Assembly (NCBI GenBank): GCA_036401755.1
Contig: DASWUD010000117.1
Coordinates: forward strand, 1-5,803
Source: DASWUD01 sp036401755
Lineage (GTDB): Bacteria > Pseudomonadota > Gammaproteobacteria > Thiohalomonadales > Thiohalomonadaceae
Direction: 5' to 3'
Length of the DNA: 5,803 nucleotides
Shown here: positions 1 through 5,803 of the stretch, one piece after another
Layout of the letters: each line of letters opens with the position of its first letter
How positions within the stretch are numbered: position 1 is the stretch's first letter
The notes under the pieces: model-generated
Database searches by the model: none
What the model was told of the DNA's origin: nothing
The model's input: the letters and a program-made list of their open reading frames with translations, nothing else
Made by a program: the position numbers and the translations under genes

Positions 1-1299
1 CACAACAAGCTGCTCTCCCAGAGCAGCAGCGACACGCTCACCGGCCTGCTCGACCGACGCGCCTTTGGACTGGAACTGGAGAAGGTGCTGGAACGTACTC
101 GCATCGACAGGACCAAGAGCATCCTCTGCACCTTCGATCTCGACTACTTCTCCCTGGTCAACTCCATGTGTGGCCATGACGATGGTGATCGCCTGCTGAA
201 AGAGATCGCACAGCTGCTACGCCGCCACGCCCCCGAAAACGCCCGTATCGGCCGGCTCGGTGGTAATCAGTTTGCCCTGCTGTTGCCCGACTTGAGCCGC
301 ACCGAAGGGCTGCTGGCGGCACGGGAGCTGCACCAGGCCCTGCGTGCCGCGCCCTTCCGCTGCACCAACCACTCATACAAAATCGCGGCTAGTTTCGGCA
401 TCGTGGAGATCAATGAGCACAGTGAAAATGGGACACGTCTGCTGGGTAACGCCGAAAGCGCCTGCCGGCTCGCCAAGGAAAAGGGGCGTGACCGCATCGA
501 AATCCACCACGATGCCAATGAGCTTGCCGAACAACAGAAAATGCTGCTCGATCGGGTGGCACAGGTACGCGGGGCCATGGAGCAGGGACGCATGCAGCTG
601 GTCTGCCAGCGCATCCTGCCGGTTACCCACCGCAACCTGGAGCAGGCTCCTTACTATGAAATTCTGCTACGCGTTCATGATGGCGAGGGGCGTCCCATCT
701 CCCATGAACAGTTCATCCTGGCCGCGGAAATGAGCAACCTCACCGTCGAAGTGGACAAATGGGTGGTCCAGAGCGTGATCGAATGGCTGGAACAGCGCCA
801 GGCGACGGGCAAGGCGCTCCCCATTGTCTCGATGAATCTCTCCGGCCGCTCGGTCAATAGCAAGGAGTTCATGGATGCCATCGCAGCACGCATCATCCGC
901 TGCACGCTGCCGCGCAACCACCTCTGCTTCGAGATTACCGAAACCGCCGCCATCGGCGACATGGGACAAGCTACCCATTTTATCAACCGCATCAAGCGGC
1001 TCGGCTGCAGTTTCTCCCTCGACAATTTCGGCACGGGGATCTCCTCCTACTCCTATCTCAAGGCGCTGCCGGTCGATTACATCAAAATCGACGGCACCTT
1101 CGTGCGCAATTGCCACAGGGAGTCACACGATCTGGCCGTCATCAAGTCGATTAACGAAATCGGTCACGCCATGGGCAAGAAAACCATCGCTGAATTCGTT
1201 GAGAATGAGGATATACTGGCACGCCTGCACGATATAGGCGTCGATTACGCCCAGGGGTACGGGATCGAAAAACCGGTTCCCCTTACCCAGCTGAACTGA
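1..1299 (+). CDS. GGDEF-EAL domain protein, 5'-truncated, degenerate motifs
   Basis: The frame is open from base 1 to TGA at 1297-1299, so 432 C-terminal residues are visible and the N-terminus (probably a sensor part) lies outside; the GTG at 85 is inside the GGDEF domain and is not the start. A GGDEF domain spans about residues 10-180 (DTLTGLLDRR at 11-20, FDLDYF at 45-50), then an EAL domain from about 195 to the end. The signature GGDEF reads GGNQF (259-273), with both acids replaced by amides, and there is no RxxD inhibitory site before it, so cyclase activity is unlikely. In the EAL domain the motif is EILLR (E220); N279 (NLSG), E311 (FEITET), K362 (KID), E398/E401 (AEFVE) and Q418 are kept, but DDFGTG reads DNFGTG (1021-1038), losing one metal-binding Asp. 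The C-terminal half resembles EAL proteins of the IDGTFVRN/INEIGHAMGKKTIAEFVEN type. It may be a weak phosphodiesterase or a cyclic-di-GMP receptor. Family assignment is very secure; activity is inferred. Confidence 0.95.
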   Translation, partial: HNKLLSQSSSDTLTGLLDRRAFGLELEKVLERTRIDRTKSILCTFDLDYFSLVNSMCGHDDGDRLLKEIAQLLRRHAPENARIGRLGGNQFALLLPDLSRTEGLLAARELHQALRAAPFRCTNHSYKIAASFGIVEINEHSENGTRLLGNAESACRLAKEKGRDRIEIHHDANELAEQQKMLLDRVAQVRGAMEQGRMQLVCQRILPVTHRNLEQAPYYEILLRVHDGEGRPISHEQFILAAEMSNLTVEVDKWVVQSVIEWLEQRQATGKALPIVSMNLSGRSVNSKEFMDAIAARIIRCTLPRNHLCFEITETAAIGDMGQATHFINRIKRLGCSFSLDNFGTGISSYSYLKALPVDYIKIDGTFVRNCHRESHDLAVIKSINEIGHAMGKKTIAEFVENEDILARLHDIGVDYAQGYGIEKPVPLTQLN

Positions 1300-1313
1300 A
1301 CCACCGCACTCGG

Positions 1314-1345
1314 GCGGCGCACTCCCGCGGGTGCGCCGCTTTTTT
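1314..1345 (+). terminator. Rho-independent terminator after the GGDEF-EAL gene
   Basis: A perfect 9-bp inverted repeat, GCGGCGCAC (1314-1322) and GTGCGCCGC (1331-1339), encloses an 8-base loop that can close further by a T-G and a C-G pair. Six T's follow at 1340-1345. It starts 15 bases after the TGA of the upstream gene and ends 26 bases before the nfo start, so it should separate the two transcripts. Confidence 0.92.
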
Positions 1346-1359
1346 ATTCAATGACCATC

Positions 1360-1365
1360 CGGAAA
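1360..1365 (+). promoter_or_regulatory. Weak ribosome binding site deciding the nfo start
   Basis: CGGAAA lies 6 bases before the ATG at 1372. The other in-frame ATG, at 1351, is preceded only by the terminator T-tract and has no purine-rich site, so 1372 is preferred. The match to the anti-Shine-Dalgarno sequence is modest. Confidence 0.5.
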
Positions 1366-1371
1366 CACGCC

Positions 1372-2214
1372 ATGAAATACGTTGGAGCACACGTCAGCGC
1401 CAGCGGCGGTGTCGAAAACGCACCGCTCAATGCACAACAGATCGGCGCAAACGCCTTCGCCCTGTTCACCAAGAATCAGCGTCAGTGGCACGCCAAACCC
1501 CTCAGCAGCGCGAGCATCGACGCCTTTCGCGCCAATCTGGACAGGGTGGGGATCGCTGCCCACCAGATCCTTCCCCACGACAGTTATCTCATCAACCTCG
1601 GTCATCCCGACAGCGATGGGCTGGCCAAATCACGCGAGGCCTTCCTCGACGAGATGCAGCGCTGCGAGCAGCTAGGGCTGACGCTGTTGAACTTCCACCC
1701 GGGTGCCCACCTGGATCGCATCGATATGGATCTCTGCCTCAAGCGCATCGCCGACTCGCTCAACTGGGTACTGGAACGCACCACCGGTGTCACCGCCGTC
1801 ATCGAAAATACCGCCGGGCAGGGCACTACGCTCGGCCACCGTTTTGAACACCTGGCAGCGATCATTGACGGTGTCGATGACAAGTCGCGCGTCGGGGTCT
1901 GCCTCGATACCTGCCATACCTTTACCGCCGGTTACGATCTGCGAACCGCCGCAGCGTGCGAGGAAACCTTCGCGGAATTCGATCGCGTGGTCGGGTTTGG
2001 TTATCTACGCGGCATGCACCTCAATGACTCCAAGCCCGAGCTCGGTTCGCGTGTCGACCGCCACGAGAGCCTCGGCAAGGGCAAGCTCGGTCTGGCCACC
2101 TTCGACTATTTGATGAACGACGGCCGTTTCGACGGGATACCGCTCATCCTGGAAACCATCGATGAGACACTCTGGCCAGAGGAGATCCGCCTGTTGCGTG
2201 CTATGCAACGGTAA
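1372..2214 (+). CDS. nfo: Endonuclease IV (AP endonuclease)
   Basis: Cytoplasmic DNA-repair enzyme that cleaves the backbone 5' of abasic sites and removes 3' blocking groups in base excision repair. The product is 280 residues (E. coli Nfo has 285), a TIM barrel with three zinc ions. It opens with the family's usual MKY-GAHVSASGG. All nine zinc ligands are present at the E. coli residue numbers when translation starts at 1372: H69 (LPHDSYLINLGHP), H109 (NFHPGAH), E145 (VIENTAGQG), D179 and H182 (CLDTCHTFTAGYD), H216 (MHLND), D229 and H231 (VDRHE), E261 (LILETID). This agreement, plus the poor context of the ATG at 1351, fixes the start. The gene follows the upstream terminator by only 26 bases and I found no convincing promoter of its own; it ends 55 bases from the convergent pcm stop. 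The protein looks intact and active. Confidence 0.97.
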   Translation: MKYVGAHVSASGGVENAPLNAQQIGANAFALFTKNQRQWHAKPLSSASIDAFRANLDRVGIAAHQILPHDSYLINLGHPDSDGLAKSREAFLDEMQRCEQLGLTLLNFHPGAHLDRIDMDLCLKRIADSLNWVLERTTGVTAVIENTAGQGTTLGHRFEHLAAIIDGVDDKSRVGVCLDTCHTFTAGYDLRTAAACEETFAEFDRVVGFGYLRGMHLNDSKPELGSRVDRHESLGKGKLGLATFDYLMNDGRFDGIPLILETIDETLWPEEIRLLRAMQR

Positions 2215-2251
2215 CTCCACAAGGCGGCTTGCTGCCCGCAGCCACCACGCG

Positions 2252-2270
2252 GCGCCTGATGTGCAGGCGC
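2252..2270. repeat. Hairpin in the nfo/pcm convergent junction
   Basis: GCGCCTG (2252-2258) and CAGGCGC (2264-2270) form a perfect 7-bp stem with a 5-base loop. Its edge touches the pcm stop codon (2270-2272). No T-tract follows on either strand, so it is not a canonical intrinsic terminator. A smaller GCTGC/GCAGC repeat lies at 2231-2242. The structure could slow polymerase or protect transcript 3' ends for both genes, but this is inference. The rest of the 55-base spacer shows nothing else. Confidence 0.5.
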
Positions 2271-2952
2271 TACCCTGCGGAGGGGTGCGGGGCGGGGTGG
2301 CGCAACGGTACGAAGGCGACAGGCAGGATGCGCCGCTGCTCGATCCTGTCAGCGTGTTTGGTCACTACCAGCAGCTGCTGTGGTCCAAACTGCTCACCGA
2401 CCGGGATCACCAGACGAGCGCCGTTGCGCAGCTGGTCGATCAAGTCCTTGGGCACATGGGGAGCGGCGGCGGTAACGATGATGCCATCATAGGGGGCATG
2501 CTCGGGCCAGCCGTGGTAGCCATCCCCCTGGCGCACCTCGACGTTGTGGTAGCCGAGCTGCTGCAGGCGTTGTGCCGCTTCATCGGCCAAGGCCCCAACC
2601 AGTTCCAGCGAATAGACCTTGCGCACCAGCTCCGCCAGCACTGCGGCCTGGTAACCCGAACCGGTACCCACCTCCAGCACCACCGACTCCCTGCCTACCT
2701 GCAACAGCTCGCTCATCAAGGCCACAATGTAGGGCTGCGAAATGGTCTGGCCGTGGCCGATTGGCAACGGGCCGTTGTCGAAGGCGGCTGACTCCAGCCC
2801 CTGCGGCACGAAACGCAGTCGCGGCACCGCCGCCATCGCCGCCATCACCGCCGCGTGAAATGCCGGCAAACCGGTTTCGTCAGCGGTGTAGTACGCCTCA
2901 CGGCGGATATCCTCCAGCATGCGCGCCATGCCCGCCTGTTCGTCTATGGCCA

Positions 2953-2953
<1 letters not shown>
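2270..2953 (-). CDS. pcm: Protein-L-isoaspartate O-methyltransferase
   Basis: Repairs aged proteins by transferring a methyl group from S-adenosylmethionine to isoaspartyl residues; the ester then returns to aspartate through a succinimide. From the chosen ATG the product has 227 residues, a little longer than E. coli Pcm (208) because of an N-terminal helix-like extension (ARMLEDIRREA). Visible motifs are PLPIGHGQTISQP (62-74, the substrate-side loop), LEVGTGSGYQ (93-102, SAM-binding motif I), GDGYHGW (143-149), YDGIIVTAAAP (155-165), LVIPVG (181-186) and FVPL (214-217). No signal peptide is seen, so it is cytoplasmic. Start: ATGATG at 2956-2951 overlaps the ahcY stop; GAGG at 2964-2961 sits 7 bases before the second ATG and 4 before the first, so 2953 is preferred and 2956 possible. 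A GTG at 2971 lies upstream of that site and is unlikely. It is the last gene of the operon and its SAH product is the substrate of AhcY next door. Confidence 0.95.
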
Positions 2954-4211
<1,258 letters not shown>

Positions 4212-4212
<1 letters not shown>

Positions 4213-4511
4213 TACTTCTCCCAGTCCAGCGAGTCGAGGGGATTGCTCCACTCGTCGAGATGGCGTGCCTGGTCCGTATCACCGAAATCGTCCTTCACCA
4301 GATCGTCGAATGGCCCCGACCAATCCTCCGGCACCTCGCGCGGCTTGATCTCCATCGCATACCAGCTCTCCATATCCAGTTCCTCGATGGCGCCATCGAA
4401 ATATTGAATCTCGACGGAGCCCTCGTCCGGGTCGACGGCAATCACCTCAAACGAGCCCCCCTCCTGGGTCAGATACCAGTCGCCGATCTGCGGTTCATAA
4501 GGCGTAGCCAT
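4212..4511 (-). CDS. Small highly acidic hypothetical protein, resembles DUF6763
   Basis: A 99-residue protein of unknown function heading the ahcY-pcm operon. By memory it resembles the gammaproteobacterial family DUF6763; this needs a profile search. It is very acidic: 28 Asp/Glu against 5 Lys/Arg. Residues 9-55 alternate in a beta-rich way (IGDWYLTQ, FEVIAVD, VEIQYFDGAIEEL, WYAMEI), which could form a small SH3- or Tudor-like barrel (inference). The C-terminal part holds two similar segments, EDWSGPFDD (62-70) and DEWSNPLDS (86-94), that look like a repeated short motif. There is no signal peptide, membrane segment or Cys/His metal site. The ATG at 4511 has an excellent ribosome binding site, and coding potential is supported by the tight TAGTG overlap with ahcY. 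A regulatory or partner role in SAH metabolism is possible but unproven. Confidence 0.88.
4218..4222 (-). promoter_or_regulatory. Ribosome binding site of ahcY inside the upstream gene
   Basis: GGGAG lies within the last codons of the upstream small gene, 5 bases before the GTG that overlaps its TAG stop. It decides the ahcY start at 4212 and indicates translational coupling of the two genes. Confidence 0.75.
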
Positions 4512-4513
4512 GA

Positions 4514-4525
4514 CTCCCCTCCTCC
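4514..4525 (-). promoter_or_regulatory. Strong ribosome binding site of the operon's first gene
   Basis: GGAGGAGGGGAG precedes the ATG at 4511; its GGAGG core (4525-4521) is 9 bases from the start codon. This is the best ribosome binding site in the window and supports the small gene as a genuine, well-translated one. Confidence 0.8.
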
Positions 4526-4544
4526 ATCACGCTCTCACACTCCT

Positions 4545-4572
4545 ACAATAGCAACCTTGAACCGATTGTCAT
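4545..4572 (-). promoter_or_regulatory. Candidate sigma70 promoter of the small gene-ahcY-pcm operon
   Basis: On the minus strand, ATGACA (4572-4567, 5 of 6 to TTGACA) is followed after 16 bases by TATTGT (4550-4545, 4 of 6 to TATAAT), with a TG one base upstream of the -10 (extended -10). Transcription would begin near 4538, leaving a short leader that just contains the ribosome binding site. Found by eye only. Confidence 0.5.
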
Positions 4573-4580
4573 CCCCCCCC
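4573..4580. repeat. C8 homopolymer between divergent promoters
   Basis: Eight consecutive C's directly abut the -35 element of the minus-strand promoter and lie 10 bases from the -35 of the plus-strand promoter, followed by ACCACCACC. Such runs can change length by slippage, which here would alter spacing upstream of both promoters. Whether this happens cannot be seen from one sequence. Confidence 0.85.
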
Positions 4581-4590
4581 ACCACCACCT

Positions 4591-4620
4591 TTGACACTGC
4601 TTCCGCTTCGCCCTTATGCT
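4591..4620 (+). promoter_or_regulatory. Candidate sigma70 promoter of the HAMP-GGDEF gene
   Basis: A perfect TTGACA (4591-4596) is followed after 18 bases by TATGCT (4615-4620, 4 of 6 to TATAAT). Transcription would start near 4627 and give a leader of about 100 bases before the ATG at 4730. The perfect -35 makes it the better of the two divergent candidates; the -10 is imperfect. Confidence 0.55.
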
Positions 4621-4623
4621 CTA

Positions 4624-4633
4624 CCCCTAGGGG
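4624..4633. repeat. CCCCTAGGGG palindrome near the predicted start of transcription
   Basis: A perfect 10-base palindrome begins 4 bases after the TATGCT -10 box, so it would cover the predicted start point. The position suits a repressor site, but symmetry does not continue outward and no known operator is recognised. Confidence 0.4.
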
Positions 4634-4689
4634 CTCGAAAACCGTGAAGACCATAACAGATAAGAAGAGGCTCGCAGCAAGGCGACCCG

Positions 4690-4703
4690 ATAACAAATAA
4701 CAA
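4690..4703. repeat. Tandem ATAACAA heptamers in the leader
   Basis: Two adjacent copies of ATAACAA form an A-rich patch in an otherwise GC-rich leader of the downstream sensor gene, ending 26 bases before its ATG. It could act as a translation-enhancing unstructured stretch or a protein-binding site; no function can be assigned. The first TAA at 4691 is also the in-frame stop that bounds the downstream gene. Confidence 0.5.
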
Positions 4704-4729
4704 ATCGTCCGAGTAAAGCGAGCACTCTC

Positions 4730-5803
4730 ATGCACGTAGCCAACAGCGAGCCCCGCCACAGCCGTCTCTGGAGCGCCTATAGCCTGCGTGCACGTTATCT
4801 GGCCGTTACCACACTGGTCGCGCTGATCATCATCACCGGGGCAATGCTGGCCAGCACTTATACGGAACGGGTCAGTACTGAGCGCCGCCACACACTTGAG
4901 CTGCGCAACGAAGCCCTGCACCACATCCGCCTGCTGCGTCTTGCCATCCTTGATGTGGAGCGCAATCTCAATGGCTATCTCTGGCAACCCGGCGCGACGC
5001 GACGCGAGCAGCTACGCGATTCATATCGTCGCGTGATGAACCATCAGAAAGCCCTCTATGGGCTCGCCTGGTTCAAGTCATCGGCCATGGCTTCGGAACT
5101 GGACAATTTGGGTAGCGAATTGGAGGGGCTCGGCATCGCCCTGGACAATTTCATCGCGAGCCGTCCCGACTCCGCCATGACCGGCACCACCGCCCAACCA
5201 ACCAATATCAGCCATGCGTTGGCCGTGAGCGCCGAACCACAGTTCGCTCATCTCTGGGAATCCCTGCAACGGCTCGATGAACATCTGGAAGTGCTGGTGG
5301 TCGACGATGTCGTGCAGCTCTCCGAAAGCGCCAGTACCACCGTGCGCATCCTGTGGGGACTGGCACTGCTTGGGCTAGTGGTACTCGCCACCGGGGTCTT
5401 CTACTTCGAGCGCAGCATCCTGGCGCCCATCACCCAGGTGGCCCATGCTCTGCGTACCGTAGCGCGAGGCCAGGCCGCCGCCACGCTGCCAAAGGCCCAG
5501 AGTCGCGAAACGCACCAGCTCATCGACGCCTTCAGCGAAATGGTGCAGCAGGTGCAACAACGGCAGCAGAGTCTGGAGCATCTGGCTTTGCACGATACCC
5601 TGACCGGTCTTGCCAACCGCGAACAGCTGGCACGTGCCATTACCCAGGCGCTCGGCAATGTCACGCAACCGCACCAGGGGCTGGCACTCCTGCTCATAGG
5701 CTTGAACCGGTTCCGGGAGATCAACAATTCACTGGGGCATAGTGTCGGTGACCATTTACTGATCGCCGTGGCCGAGCGCTTGACTGCCTCCTTTGCCGGC
5801 TCG
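4730..5803 (+). CDS. Membrane sensor with HAMP and GGDEF domains, 3'-truncated
   Basis: The frame runs from ATG 4730 through 358 codons to the window end without a stop, so only the N-terminal part is seen. An in-frame TAA at 4691 and the lack of other start codons fix the start; its ribosome binding site is weak (GCGAG at 4718-4722). Order: cytoplasmic arginine-containing tail (1-22), membrane helix 1 (about 23-44), a periplasmic mostly helical region of about 160 residues (LDVERNLNGYLWQ near 74-86, reminiscent of CHASE3 or four-helix-bundle sensors, uncertain), membrane helix 2 (about 206-226), HAMP (about 227-280, with the usual Pro at 233), a Gln-rich signalling helix (268-287), then the beginning of a GGDEF domain (HDTLTGLANREQL from 288). 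The metal-site strand normally written D-x-D reads GLN (324-326), replacing the key Asp, so cyclase activity is doubtful. The INNSLGHSVGD sequence resembles GGDEF domains joined to EAL, so an EAL domain may follow. Likely senses an external signal for cyclic-di-GMP control. Confidence 0.93.
   Translation, partial: MHVANSEPRHSRLWSAYSLRARYLAVTTLVALIIITGAMLASTYTERVSTERRHTLELRNEALHHIRLLRLAILDVERNLNGYLWQPGATRREQLRDSYRRVMNHQKALYGLAWFKSSAMASELDNLGSELEGLGIALDNFIASRPDSAMTGTTAQPTNISHALAVSAEPQFAHLWESLQRLDEHLEVLVVDDVVQLSESASTTVRILWGLALLGLVVLATGVFYFERSILAPITQVAHALRTVARGQAAATLPKAQSRETHQLIDAFSEMVQQVQQRQQSLEHLALHDTLTGLANREQLARAITQALGNVTQPHQGLALLLIGLNRFREINNSLGHSVGDHLLIAVAERLTASFAGS

Noticed and set aside
1212..1217. 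TATACT as a -10 box for an internal nfo promoter
   Set aside because: There is no acceptable -35 at 16-18 bases upstream, and it would leave a leader of about 150 bases crossing the terminator.
1351..1371. ATG at 1351 as the nfo start
   Set aside because: It follows the terminator T-tract by a few bases without a ribosome binding site, and starting at 1372 puts all metal ligands at the E. coli numbers.
4213..4251. Upstream GTG (4251) as the ahcY start
   Set aside because: It would add 13 residues inside the previous gene, has no ribosome binding site, and the GTG at 4212 has GGGAG at ideal distance.
4512..4729. SAH or cyclic-di-GMP riboswitch upstream of the ahcY operon or the sensor gene
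   Set aside because: I looked for the conserved core sequences of both classes on both strands and did not see them; the predicted leader of the ahcY operon is also too short for one.

Overview
The window is GC-rich chromosomal DNA, by eye around 60% GC. It carries five protein genes, two of which run off the ends. The proteins look gammaproteobacterial: an endonuclease IV whose metal ligands fall at the E. coli residue numbers, a proteobacterial Pcm, and a small acidic protein resembling DUF6763. An environmental Chromatiales/Ectothiorhodospiraceae-like bacterium is my guess; nothing in the window proves it. I see no tRNA, rRNA, CRISPR array, insertion sequence or phage gene, and this looks like ordinary core genome rather than an island.

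Layout. (1) 1-1299, plus strand: the C-terminal 432 residues of a GGDEF-EAL protein, followed by a clear intrinsic terminator at 1314-1345. (2) 1372-2214, plus strand: nfo, the AP endonuclease IV. (3) 2215-2269: a short convergent junction with a hairpin and no T-tract. (4) 4511 down to 2270, minus strand: a three-gene operon, first a 99-residue acidic hypothetical protein, then ahcY (S-adenosylhomocysteine hydrolase, short type), then pcm (protein-isoaspartate methyltransferase). Stop and start codons overlap at both junctions (TAGTG, then ATGATG). (5) 4512-4729: a divergent control region with two candidate sigma70 promoters facing away from each other and a C8 run between their -35 boxes. 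(6) 4730-5803, plus strand: the N-terminal 358 residues of a membrane-bound HAMP-GGDEF sensor cut by the window end.

How the genes fit together. Pcm consumes S-adenosylmethionine and releases S-adenosylhomocysteine, a product inhibitor; AhcY hydrolyses that product. Their overlap therefore links a methylation step to removal of its by-product. The acidic protein heads the same transcript and its role is unknown. Nfo (DNA repair) is convergent and probably unrelated in regulation. The two flanking genes are both of the cyclic-di-GMP type and both carry substitutions in residues normally needed for GGDEF catalysis. The left one has three acid-to-amide replacements (GGNQF and DNFGTG), which suggests a receptor or regulatory protein rather than a simple enzyme.

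I did not find a clearly new system. The best leads are the acidic protein/ahcY/pcm operon, the acid-to-amide pattern in the left GGDEF-EAL protein, and the divergent promoter region with its poly-C spacer.
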